64,000 bases of DNA from Cryptomeria japonica (lineage: Eukaryota; Streptophyta; Pinopsida; Cupressales; Cupressaceae). Of this stretch, positions 30,879 through 41,917 are shown piece by piece. The position numbers and the translations under genes are program-made. Numbering within the stretch: position 1 is the first letter of the stretch; the number at the start of each line of letters is the position of its first letter. Below the pieces are notes generated by a model. The model was given only the letters and a program-made list of their open reading frames with translations, made no database searches and was not told where the DNA came from. The DNA lies in contig NC_081407.1 of the NCBI RefSeq assembly GCF_030272615.1, positions 150,845,744 to 150,909,743 on the forward strand. The letters run 5' to 3'.

Positions 30879-32405
30879 ATGGCTGCATTTGGTACTACAA
30901 CTCCTGTGGTTGTTGAAATCATTGAGCCGACCTAATTTCAAGAATCATCCATTCATTTTGATGGAAGATGATCCTAAGAGTGCGTTCTCATTGGTGCCCT
31001 ATGCAGTACTGCATATTGAAGACATTAGGGTATATATGCACTGTCCCATTGAAGAATTGGGAAGCTCGCAAATGTTGAATTTATACAATAATCAGCTAAT
31101 AAGGAAGATGAGAGACTGAAGGAATATCTATTGGTCAACTTATGTTCAATTATCACTAAGGAGATATATAGATTACTCCAGTTAGCAAAGAATGAGTTCA
31201 AAAGTAAGCACAAAGTAAATAAAATCATGTTAGGGAAAATTGATTAAGTTTCAAAGGAAACTGAGAAAATTTTGGAGAAAAGTTTTGCTAGAGAACAAGT
31301 ATGAAGTCAATCAAGAATTTCATCTGGAAGAGCAAAACATGCCAACTCAAGCCGAGCAGACAATGGATGATACTTGTATCTCGAAAGTCTAGACAGTTGA
31401 GCATGCAGAGGTTAATGTGCCAGAAGAAGTCAAAACTGAAGATGCAGTTGACAAGGGTGATGCAAGTGCAGGAAAAGCAGATGATGGAAAAGACAAGGTT
31501 GAGAATCCTTCGGTTGTTGCAATTGACCCTCCGGTTCTTGAGAAGAATGCAAAAAAGGAAAAGGTGGAGGTCAAGGTTGAAATCAAGATTGAGGCAAAAA
31601 CACTGCAGGAACAGTAAAGGGAAAGAAAGTCATTGACGATCCGGAATTTATTCAAGGTCCGATTAACCTTGCTTCTTTGTCTCCAATTCAGAAGCTTCAA
31701 CCTGCATCATTTGCACAAGCAAAAGCCAGTGAGGATCTTTTGAAATCTCATACAGAGGATAGTATGTTGCTAACCCTAGCAACCGGTGTTTTTGAAAAGT
31801 TGATGCCATCGTTTCAAAAGGATACTTCAAATACTCCATCCTGGCAATTAAAGAGTTTGATTAATTCTGTAAATACACATTTTGAGTCCTTTGAGAAGTG
31901 TGCTGAGGAGAAAGTCCAAAATGAATTCAACACAAAGAGGCTCCGAAATCTAAAAAGGATGATTGCCAAGGACAGAGTCACTTTAGGTGAATGTGTGAAC
32001 AGCATGAAAGATGCGTTGTCCGTAGGTGGGAACTTATATAAATCATGCTTATCTCTGACAAAGTTCACTGCAGACATTGAGAAGTCTAAGGCACATGAGG
32101 ATGAGCTTGAACGTATATCTCAATCAGTTGATCCCCTGTTAGTATTATTGACCAGTCATGAAAATCAAATCATATCATTACTTGAGAAAGTAAGAAGCCC
32201 GAGCCATGACCTGGAGAGGATAATTAGCAGAGTTGGAGAAATTAGGAGTCTCGTTACTCCTAAGCTGGACATTATGTTGAGTGCTCTTAAGGATACTCAA
32301 GATGCTTTGGCCAGCAGTGATTCGACAAATCTAAAGACAGCAGAAGCCCAAGCTTATTTGTTTAGTGGATTCCTAATTGTGTCGGAGAATCTACAGAAGG
32401 GCTAG
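30879..32405 (+). pseudogene. ORF2 of the Copia-like element, coiled-coil protein of unknown role
   Basis: The ATG at 30879 begins MAAFGTTTPVVVEIIEP. Frameshifts near 30935, 31110 and 31600, plus a few stops, break it. The pieces are collinear: KSAFSLVPYAVLHIEDIRVY, then a Lys-rich helical part, an acidic linker (EEVKTEDAVDKGD), then 242 codons open from 31677 to 32405 that look entirely helical (SLINSVNTHFESFEKC, NLKRMIAKDRVTL, LERIISRVGEIRSLV). No zinc finger, protease or polymerase motif and no clear membrane segment. It occupies the place where pol should be and reaches to within 300 bp of the 3' LTR, like the env-like ORF of SIRE-type elements. Homology to those is not established here. 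Confidence 0.6.
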
Positions 32406-32700
32406 GATAGCCACTTGGACATATTGAAGAATTCCTATGCAGACATCTTCAAATTTTTGTGAGCATGTGAGGACTGTGTGTACATATGTATATAGCAAAT
32501 TTTTGGTTACCGGAACTCTACCATTGCCATTGATGTCAAAGGGGGAGAGTAGATGAGTGAAAAATGTTGATCTTAGGGGGAGTCATTGATTTTTGGAGTC
32601 CAGTAGTCAGATTTTTTGGTTGCAGTGTATATATCTTGGTTTTGGTTTGACACTTAGTCATTTTTCACCAAGTGTTGCCATCAATGCCAAAGGGGGAGAT

Positions 32701-33938
32701 TGTTGGCAAGAGACACTACATTGATGATTAGATGTTGTCATTGATGGCAATTTGAGTCAAATATTTAATCCGTATTTCATGCTTCATTCATACCGAAAGA
32801 TTGATTGAGGTCCGATGAGGTTCGGTTAGAAGAATAGGTTATCCGACAGAGTGTACAGTGTTGTGATTGGCGATTTAGTTGTGTTGAATATTTGATGTTG
32901 TGGATCCTAGAGATGCATTGTGGTTGTTTAATATGCCGTATTCTAGGTTTATGACTTCTGGTAATTGAGTCTTGTGTAAATTGGAAGATCCGGTAGACGG
33001 TTTTCTGGTAGCACAGTGTTCATCAGTAGTAACGTGTGAAGATTCGTTGTGCGGATCGTGTAGAGTGATTTTGGTAATTGTTTGTGTGTTCGAGGTTGGT
33101 GAGTTGATATATGGGAAGCGTGTGGACAATTGTTTTGGTCCGCATGATGTTTTTGATCGGATTGAGCCGACTTGGGTAACACGTTTCATTTGCGTGTTAT
33201 GCGTTTTGGGCCGACATGAAATAGACCTAAATTGGTGATGTAAATATATTAGACCGATTGATTTGATCATTTGGTGTATCAATGGTGGTGTAACATGTTT
33301 CATTTGCGTGTTATGCGTTTTGGGCCGACATGAAATAGACCTAAATTGGTGATGCAAATATATTAGACCGATTGATTTGATCATTTGGTGTATCAATGGT
33401 GGTGTGGAAAGTGTGTATGAGCGATTGTGCGCAATTTCACATGCGCGGTTGAAGGATTTGTGCTCCGAAATACAGCAAAATATCAAAACAGAGCAATGGT
33501 GCAGAACGGAGTATTTTGTGCTTAACCGGAACTATTTCAGACATTTGTAGATGTTGTTTATCAGTTCAGACATTCCAATTATTATCCGTAATTCTTTTGT
33601 AAGGCAGTGAACCTTCCGGGGTTGTCGCCCTTAATGTAATTTGAGCAGTGAGCTCTAGCAGTGTGCCTGAATGCATGTGCATTCCCTTAACGTAATATTT
33701 TTATACTTCTAACAGAGTATATTAATATTGTGGGTTTAAATCGCACCGTGGTTTTTCCCTTAACCGGGTTTCCACATAAAAATAATCTTGGTGTTATGGT
33801 GTTGCTGATCTTTGCTTTGTGTTTCTGCACTTTACTTTTCTTCATTTGCATTAAGTGGTTGAAAGAACAGGTTAATAAAGTTAAAAATTGCAGAACACTG
33901 ATTCACCCCCCCCCTCTCAGTGTTCCTTGATTCCAACA
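32701..33938 (+). mobile_element. 3' LTR of the Copia-like element (1238 bp) with internal duplication
   Basis: Same ends as the 5' LTR. It is 115 bp longer because about 114 bp (near 33177-33290, repeated at 33291-33404) is tandemly duplicated; the 5' LTR has one copy. The LTRs otherwise differ by many substitutions, so insertion is not recent. Confidence 0.9.
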
Positions 33939-35881
33939 AATATCTCTAATGAGGTTTGCCTTGACATTGAGAGTGATAAAGAACAGTTTCAGTTTTGATT
34001 CAATTAGGTTTTTGTTGAGTTAGAGCAACAATTTCCACTTGACTAGCTTGCCTATAGACTTTGTCTTGTGGACCCTAAGTGTGAGCTCATTTTATATTTA
34101 GGTGTTTTCTCTATCATGACATCTATGGATGATTCCACTGCCCATTTAGATATTCACAGGCCTCTTTGAAGATTAAACATTATTCATCTGGTAGATGTTT
34201 CGATTCAGACAGAACAGTTCATCCTGTATCAGAATCTTTATAAATTAAATTCCTACTTCCAGATGTCAATTGTCCATTCTGCAAGCTATGTTTAATTTAT
34301 TTTAAGTATGAAATCAATCTGATTATGCAGGAGACAAAGATTTCAACTAGACATCTGCTCTAGCCTCATTGTCAATGTTCTTCTGGCATCAAATTTTAGG
34401 ACTGTTGCTAATATAACCTTAATATATCTGCATGGGTGTCGATGCCTTGGGAAAAGATATCTACACTAGCCTCATTCTCAATGTTTTTCTGGCATCAAAT
34501 GTTTAGGACTGTTGCTAATATAACCTTAGCATATCTTCATGTGTGTTGATGTCTTGTAAAAATGTCTCGATGCCTTTTATCGTCACTGTGTTCTTTCCAC
34601 TCTCTGTGGTCTCTCTTTACTACATTGAAGATACATTAGGTACTTTTGACCGTTACATGCATTTTTCAGTTCCTGTTTATCCATCCTTGTCCACTATTGT
34701 ACATTAATGCTTATTTCAAAATCAGTTAAATTAAATATGATATCCTGTACTGATTAGTAGTATCAAATTGGATATAGTAAGCATCCTCCTTCAATGTGTG
34801 ATCAAATCCTTGAATTTGCTTCTCCCTTGATCATAAGGTCATATTTGACCTTGACCTTATTGGTCCTTAGTTCACACTTTCTCACCGCTGTTATTCTAAT
34901 GAATTACAAAATTGGTCTGGCTTACATGTCCCAATGGTCACTAGCAACTGAAGGTTCAAGTATTAAAATAAAGATTTCAATGGTTGATTTGCATGCTTCT
35001 TCTCTTTGTTTTCTATAATTGAAATCTGTTCTATGGTCTCTTTAAATATCATGTTGTTGCTTCATCTAATTTCATCTCCAACTCCAAGGCATCTCAACCA
35101 TTAAAGCAAAACCTGGCAAAATAGAGGAAAACATTAATGTTTAAACTTAATTTAAAATGTTTGTATTTAATTTTAACTTGATCAGATCTTTCATTATAAG
35201 CATAAACTATTTACAATGAACTCGGATTAGATCACATCATGGAACATAAACCATAGAAGAAACCTTGTAAAGTGAGCAAAAACTATTTTACCAAACTGTT
35301 TAAATGTTCACTTATTCGAGGAATATGATATAATCTTTTCGAATGGACTTGAATATTTAGAAATAGTTACATATAAAAAATTAAAGTCTAGATGAGATTA
35401 ATTCATATTTGAATAGCTTTTGGTTCAATAATTCTCCCCCTTGTTCAGAGCATGCTTCTATGTATTTAAATTGAGTTTGTGCAAGTGATTTGGACTTAAC
35501 CTTGAAATATTATACATTAAGGGTTCAATTAATAATTTAATAGGCATTTGAAATATGTGTGGTTGTTTAAGAAATGTGGGGTAGTTATACATAAAAAATT
35601 GAAGTTAAGATGAGAGTTTTATTCATAGTTGAATAGTTTTTGGTTCCATGATTTTCCCCTTTTTGGCTGAGCATGCTATGCATATTTAAATTGAATGTGC
35701 TCGAGTGATTTTGACTTCACCCTAGGATATCATACATCAAGAGTTCAATTAGTAGGCATTTGAAATACATGTGCTACAACTGTTTAAGAAATGTTGGTTA
35801 ACATTTTGCTATTATTTTCTTCAACTGCATATGATAATCCGAATCAATATGGGACATTAATATTTATTGTTGTTTTTGCAG
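33939..35881. other. Low-copy-looking stretch with two local tandem duplications
   Basis: No gene is recognised. About 34355-34555 holds two copies of a ~105-bp unit (GGCATCAAAT, AGGACTGTTGCTAATATAACC). About 35383-35790 holds two diverged copies of a ~205-bp unit (CATAAAAAATTRAAG, TTTGGTTC, GTTTAAGAAATG). The stretch may be an intron if the exon at 35882 is real. Confidence 0.45.
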
Positions 35882-35990
35882 TTTTAGCCAGTTAAGATGT
35901 AAAGTTGCAGAACTTCTTGCCCAATTAAATTTTGTGCAAGAGAAGATGCAAGCAAAAACGTTACCACAAATGAGGAAAATAGATTCATGA
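35882..35990 (+). CDS. Candidate terminal coding exon, gene unidentified
   Basis: A strong acceptor (TTATTGTTGTTTTTGCAG, ending 35881) opens a 35-codon frame to a TGA at 35988-35990. The peptide begins FSQLRCKVAELLAQLNF and continues VQEKMQAKTLPQMRKIDS, amphipathic and helix-like, resembling the C-terminus of a coiled-coil protein. The first base completes a codon from an upstream exon, which I could not find between 26640 and 35881; the Copia-like element may have inserted into the intron. A/T-rich DNA suited to a 3' UTR follows. A frame this short can occur by chance, so this is only a candidate. Confidence 0.3.
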
Positions 35991-38007
35991 GACAACATGG
36001 GTGCCAATGTTCTTTATTTTGAACTTTGTTGAACAGCAATAACATCAATGCATCTATTGGCTCATCTTCTTGGTGTTTTTGTGAACTTGAGTATAATCAT
36101 AAAACAAAATGTATTCTTATGTGGGTGTCGTGGTTTTATTTTGTTTAGTTGTTTATTAATAATATAATTTTATTTGCATCACTCTTTAGCTCTTTGGAGC
36201 ACTGAAATATGCTATATTCTATAGCTTTGTAGTATGTTATTAGTATATTTTAAGGGCCGAGAATGTGTTTCTGAGTTTTGAAATAAGAATAATTGTTTTC
36301 TACAAATTGCATTTCGTGTATTGGTATAATTGCGGTGGGTGAAATTGAAATTACAAAGTTAGAAAAAAAAAAACATGTTTAATATAGAGCAAATTAGACT
36401 TGTGGACATTTTTTCTTTTTGTCTAATTAGCTGTATGGTGTCAATCCCAAATTTGAGCTTTTCAGAAATTTGGTTTATGTCTGTCCATTTTTACATGGAC
36501 ATTGTTGATTATTTTGTAATAGCCATATCATTTTTGCATGTCACCTATTTGTTGATATTTGTTTAAGGCAACTCAACAAATATAACCTTGGATTGAATAT
36601 TTACTGTACTCCGCTTGACGTTTGGTACATTATGATGCTGCAAACTTAATAGACCGTTACATTAAGGATCAAACATCTACTTTATCTATTTCAAAATTAC
36701 TTTGAGTCAACTAAAATTATTTCTTCCCAAAATTGTATAAGTAATAATAAAATGTAGTGTGTGGAAAGTGCTTCTTTATTTCACGCTCAATGTAGTGTGT
36801 GGAAAGCTTGATGTCCTATCTAACAAGACAAACCACTTCGAAGATTAGTAAGAAAGGCATTTTGTAAAACTCATTTCCGTGTGGACAGTTGTCATCAAAA
36901 TCAAAATGTTTATCAAGTTAAAAATAATGGTATGACTATTGTCAGCATTGAACTGTATCAACTTCAATAAAACTGGTAGATTTATGGATAAGGAAAATTC
37001 ATTTTAAATTTAAACCCGTTTTGCATTTGGGTTTCACCGACTACAAGTGTATGAGCAGGGGAAAAAAGTTATGCATTGTAATACTTTATTATTCTCATCC
37101 AATTCCAAACCCAAACTTTAATTAGATTTTTTTAATTTAATCTTTATAAAGAATTCATTTTTATATCATATTATTTTATTTATCGTCTTCGACTTTTATG
37201 CACAGAATTTTTCTTTTATAGAAATCCATTGGCTTTTCTATTTTGATTCTTATTACATTACTTTTAAATACAAATGCTTCTATATTATAATTAATATTTA
37301 TTAATTAATTGTATTCGTCAAAATTAGTGAAAGAGCTCGTTATCAAGTGGTAGGATCACAGAGTTCTTATATTGGAGATCAAAGTTCAAGCATCTCCAAG
37401 TGATATCTTAGCATAGGTTGGTGAGCTGGAGTGGTAGCCCCACTTTAATTGATTGATAGAGCATTAGCCCCGCTGGTGATGTGTACGTTGGAGGAATGGA
37501 AGAAGAGGGGAAGAGATGCCTTTTGAGAGGAGACTGACAGTGAAGCATTCAAGTTGGAGGCAGTGCATGCTAGAGGTTCCTCTTTCAAGAGGAGATAGGA
37601 GGGAAGTTAAGCTAAAGGAGCATGCCAAAGGTTTGGAGGTAGACACTCGAGCTGGAATAGTGTAGGAAGGCGATGGAAACTAGAGGATAGTGAAATGGTT
37701 GCCCTATAGGAGGAGATTATTGATAGGTAATTATAGCAATATCCTCTTTAGTAAAGTGGTTTTTAAAGCGATGTTATTATAAATGAATTGGATGGGATGT
37801 GGGTCTTGCGAACAAACATGTAGTAAATGATTTTAAAAAAAATTATAAATAGAGTTAACTTATCTATTTATCTCTTCTTTGTTTCTTCTGCATTTACATT
37901 ATCTTTATTTTAAACCTAATAACTAAAATATTCAAACTCTTAAAATAATTTAATTTAATTTAATTTAGTTAGGGATTGCATTTTCATGAACAAAGACTAT
38001 ATGTTTG
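35991..38007. other. AT-rich stretch without a recognised gene
   Basis: If the exon at 35882 is real, the first few hundred bases would be its 3' UTR. About 37339-37400 has a tRNA-like look (ATCAAGTGGTAGG, then AGATCAAAGTTCAAGC), so a SINE remnant is possible but weak. Nothing else is seen. Confidence 0.35.
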
Positions 38008-38735
38008 ACACTAAATAATCCAAGCTTACTTTAACTATTGTGGATAACATGTACTTAATACATCACACACTCTAATCTAAGACAATCTTGTAAATTATCT
38101 AGTAATTGAATAAGATCATAGAATGGATAAAGGAAATCATATATGTAAACCAAGATACATTTGCATACAAAAGACTTTTGGTAGATATGCCACTTATCTT
38201 TAGATTGAACAAGAGAAATGTACAAAGAGATAAGATGAGAATCAATGTATACTTCTTTTACTTTATAAGATACATGTCAAGTATTTATATAAGTAGGTCA
38301 TTAACAAAGTTCTACATAGATGCTAATAAATTTATAATGCATATAACACATTACTCATGTGAATGAAATGATAAGTGTCAAACTTGTATGTTGTCGATTA
38401 TATAATCATGTTTTATGGTGTAGAGGACCCAAAGTGGTGTGCATGTATGGAAACATAACATGTGGTTGTTGATTTCCTATAGGTTGTGCATGCATGGTTT
38501 GATTAGGCACTAACATTTGTAGCCACAAGTAGGACCACATTATCTATGTAAGTAGTGTTGTGTGGTTGTGTGAGAAATGTATGCAAATATGTGAGGATAG
38601 TATTGCATGTAGGTGAGAAACTGTTGTGTTATGCACATTTGGTGATGGTAAGTGCATTAATGAAGAGGAAGCATAAGGTTGTGCTCAAATCATTTGTTCC
38701 CTTTAAGAAATAGTTGTCCCCATTGCATTAGCAAC
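38008..38735 (-). mobile_element. 3' LTR of the Gypsy element (approximate bounds)
   Basis: Matches the right LTR along its length, for example AAGATCATAGAATRS, AAGATGAGAATC, AAGTAGGTCATTA, ACATAACATGTGGTT, and GTAAGTAGTGTTG. Identity is modest, so insertion is old. The small open frames on the plus strand at 38106 and 55958 lie in these two LTRs and are not genes. Confidence 0.65.
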
Positions 38736-38959
38736 AAGCTAAGAAAATTGTGTATGCAATTGCTAAAGATTATACCACTAAACCTAATATGCACAATAAC
38801 TATTATAGCTACTCAAAAGAGTTGATGGGCATCATGGAAAGACTAGTGATAGTAGTGTCCATAACAACATCTCGAATTGCTAGTTGTGAGCATGTTGAGT
38901 CTAATTTTGTAGGATGGGTCAATCATTAGCTCCAATTGAGGGATAAATAATGCTTAAGA

Positions 38960-40353
38960 AGTTTTAAGGTATAAGCCCAAGTATTGTGGAAAGTAATATG
39001 AAAGCATTCTCACCAAGCACATGGGAGATGGTGGAAGGACCATAACATAGAGGCTTTATCTTTTGATGTGGACCCTCCAATAATTCATTATAAAGATGCA
39101 ACCAAAATGTCATTGAGTTAAAATGTGTGAAATGTGTAACGAGCATTGAAACATTTTTTTGTTTCTATTATTGGTGTGTAAGTATATGTTAAACTTGTTG
39201 GTGCACATGTTGGATGTGTTGCAAAAACTTTTGTGACTTGTCAACTTTGTGTTCCTATGTGTTTGATGCTAATGTGGATGTTGTACTATAGGATAAGTTG
39301 AGGGATGTCATAGGTTGGAAACCAAGACATGTTTGGAAAACATTACACCTGATAGAATTGAGCATAACTCTATTGTAGGCATGTTGAATCTAGAGAATGT
39401 CATCTCAAGTGTTAGGTGTATGTTGTTATAGAGGTGTAGTAGATACATTAGTATAGTTTGCCACCATTTTTTACCATTATTTTTGGATGGAAAGTTTTTA
39501 ACCCATCCAATTATGTATCTGACATGGTCCACAAAGTACATCAAATGTGACTAAAAAATTATGGTTCATGGTAAAAAAAATGGATGTAGGCAAGCCAAAG
39601 TGAACCCAAATAAAAGTGAAGAAAATTGCTTGGTGGCTAGTGAAGTGAGGGTTTTCTATAATCATAGTCATCTTGGAGAATCTATCAATCACAAAAATTG
39701 AGTCATTTTCGTACATTGTCATAGGTAGTCTGCTCATGAAGTCCATGTTGATGAGTTCCTAAAACCTTGTCAAAACTATGATAGAGGTGTAGAGTCCAAG
39801 CTACATTTTTAAAAGCTTGATAATGTTGCAAGGAATGTGGGACTTGATGCAATGCTCAATGCTTGTGGGCATGTGGGCTAGTAGAATTGTTTTTGTAGCA
39901 TTGCTAGAGTTATGGAATACTAAAATGTTCAATTGTTTTTGCATAATATGCTTTCTAGATGAATCTTTGATGTGATATGTTTGTTTAGAACATAAAAACA
40001 TCCAAGCTTGTTGGATAGGTAGAGTTTACCAACCCATTTGGCTTGCAAGAGCTCAATGCAAGTCTGTGTGAAGTCTGACCAATCAAAAAAGTTATGACAA
40101 CATGATTCTAGTACTAGAATGAGTGTGTGCACTAGTGGTTGGATGAGATAATTAACTTGTTATCATTCCCCTTCTTGTGTTTGTTATCAAATGAAATTGT
40201 TGTAGATACGTCATCCACTTCATGTGGCATGTATTGTCCAATTGTCTTTGAGTGTGTAATAACTTGAGTGGCTTATGATCATAGTGAATGACTGTATCCT
40301 TTTCTAGAATGTTGTGTTGTCATTGCTTGATACCTTACATAATTAAATGACAT
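38960..40353 (-). pseudogene. Gypsy RNase H, H2C2 and integrase remnant
   Basis: Minus-strand fragments in order: an RNase H segment (KYQAMTTQHSRK, then DHKPLK-like) at 40353-40150; a zinc-binding region with KHIMQKQLNIL at about 40000-39800; the integrase core MDFMSRLPMTMYENDSIFV then DRFSKMTMI at 39746; a later core part (HLYNNIHLTLEMTFSRF) at about 39450; and the C-terminal GPSTISHVLGENAFIL at about 39000, matching the Gypsy GPF.ILEKIGENA motif. Many stops and frameshifts break it. Confidence 0.8.
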
Positions 40354-40355
40354 GT
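40294..40355. repeat. 62-bp direct repeat, left copy
   Basis: Identical to 41856-41917. It is part of the Gypsy RNase H region and directly precedes the inserted LTR-like segment. Its last three bases (TGT) overlap the start of that segment, and in the right copy the same three bases overlap the start of the LTR at 41915. Confidence 0.95.
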
Positions 40356-41855
40356 AGCGTAGAAATTAGGAATCATCACAAGATAAGTAGATCAATCAAA
40401 ACACAAGACATGATAACTTAATCATGAGAGCACTCATTGCAAATGAACCTAATCCTAAGCACACTCAATAGAGATATGAAAACAAAGCATTCAAAATGAA
40501 AGATTATGCAAACCAAATGCAGAATTGAATGCTCCTTCCATGCGGCTCCATTGTTGTTCTTTCCTCTTCAATGGGTTTGTGGATCTCACCTACAAGTGCT
40601 CACACAATTGAAAGCAAGATTGATGAAAAGCTCAAGAGTACTAGAAGCGTAAGTTTGGTAGTTTGATAGAAAATTCGGATTCAAGATTCAAGATTAAGGG
40701 ATTTGATTGAAGAAATTCATCCAATTTATAGAAGAATTGGAGAGATGACAAGATTAGCATGATAGTGATTCGAATGGAAATTCAAATCAAGAATAGCAAA
40801 ATTATGACATGTTGCTATGCAAAGATTTATGACAATTTTATGACAAAATCTATGACAAATTGCTATGTCAAGACAAATTCTATGACAAATTGCTATGTCA
40901 AGAGTATGACGCATGAAGCACAAAAATAGGGAGAACTAGAGACAAGTTAATTAGGTGGAAATTACAATTAGGAAATTAGAACATAGGTGGAAATTAGGAA
41001 TTAGTGAATTAATCAATAATTTTTCATTTATTAATTAATTCATTCACAAAGAGGAATAATTAGCCAATTAAATGAATATTTAATTGTAATGAGAAGACTT
41101 AGGATTAATAAATAATTTAGTAATCCTAGAGGAAGAAATGACAAATTAGGTTAAATGAATAAATCATAAAACCTTAGAAGGCGAATTAGAAATGCAAGGA
41201 TGACAATTAGGTCCTGATTGAAGATAATTAATGTCGATCATGATTTTAAATTGATAAATGACCAATGTGATAGACAATTTGATTGAGAAATGCGCCAATT
41301 GACAAGGAACAATGACAAATTGATCCAAATTGACATAATTGAGACAGACAACGATTGATGACAAATCGGTCGCAAAATGACAAGATTGACAAAAGGACAA
41401 GAATCGATGACAAAATAGATTGCAAGACGACAAGATTGAAAATGACCACGATCGATGACAAATCGATCGCAAAATGACAAGATTGCACATGACAGCGATT
41501 GATGACAAGATTGAAGGATTGATGATAAATCGACAAGATTGATAAGAGGACAATGATCGATGACAAATCGATCTCAAGATTGACAGGATTGAAGGATTGA
41601 TGACAAATGAATACACACATTGATGCGACAGGATAAAATTGATCAAAATCATGACTAGATAATGTTGTCGAGAAGACCAAATTTGAGGACGAGATGATTG
41701 AAGAATGTAGAAGAATGACTCGATGTTCGTAAATGATAAAGACCAAGTGCGTGACATAGGAGAAATGTTAATGCGACACAAAAACCTAAAATGAGGCAAT
41801 GCGCAATTGTTAAAGTATGACTTCGCAAGCGTTTGACCATTTTTGGGTGTCTACA
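40354..41855 (-). mobile_element. Solo-LTR-like insert of 1502 bp
   Basis: On the minus strand it starts TGTAGACACCCAAAAATGG and ends TTTCTACGCTACA, so it has TG/CA ends with a TGTAG/CTACA inverted terminus. There is no coding domain. About 41230-41640 is a degenerate repeat of GACAAAT, CGAT and GACAAGATTGA motifs; long minus-strand frames there are low-complexity artefacts. About 40840-40905 carries a second small tandem repeat. Instead of a 5-bp duplication it is flanked by a 60-bp one, which is unusual. Confidence 0.75.
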
Positions 41856-41917
41856 GTATCCTTTTCTAGAATGTTGTGTTGTCATTGCTTGATACCTTAC
41901 ATAATTAAATGACATGT
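41856..41917. repeat. 62-bp direct repeat, right copy
   Basis: Exact copy of 40294-40355. It abuts the CA end of the insert on its left and runs three bases into the LTR that starts at 41915. Confidence 0.95.

Larger units (their letters stand above)
28048..33938 (+). mobile_element. Copia-like element with two LTRs, gag and an extra ORF, no pol
   Basis: The 5' LTR is 28048-29170 and the 3' LTR 32701-33938, both TGTTGGCAAG...TTCCAACA. The flanks AACAT (28043-28047) and AATAT (33939-33943) form a 5-bp target duplication with one mismatch. The primer site (TGGTATTAGAGCC at 29173) and the purine tract (AAAGGGGGAGA at about 32688-32698) are in place. The 3.5-kb interior holds a coiled-coil gag with zinc knuckles and a second ORF near the 3' end. 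I see no protease, integrase, RT or RNase H, so movement would need help from another element. The layout (long coiled-coil gag, extra 3' ORF) recalls SIRE/Maximus-type Copia elements, but that placement is an inference. Confidence 0.9.

Noticed and set aside
32875-33486. 203-codon minus-strand frame
   Set aside because: It lies wholly inside the 3' LTR of the Copia-like element and contains the LTR's tandem duplication; a shorter version occurs in the 5' LTR. Incidental.
38106-38366. Two similar open frames (38106-38366 and 55958-56227) that could be a conserved small gene
   Set aside because: They lie in the two LTRs of the Gypsy element, the first lacks an ATG, and differences are spread over all codon positions. 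The similarity is LTR homology.
41164-41800. Long overlapping minus-strand frames of 166-211 codons
   Set aside because: They read through a degenerate repeat of GACAAAT/CGAT motifs, open in several frames at once, with no domain. Low-complexity artefact.
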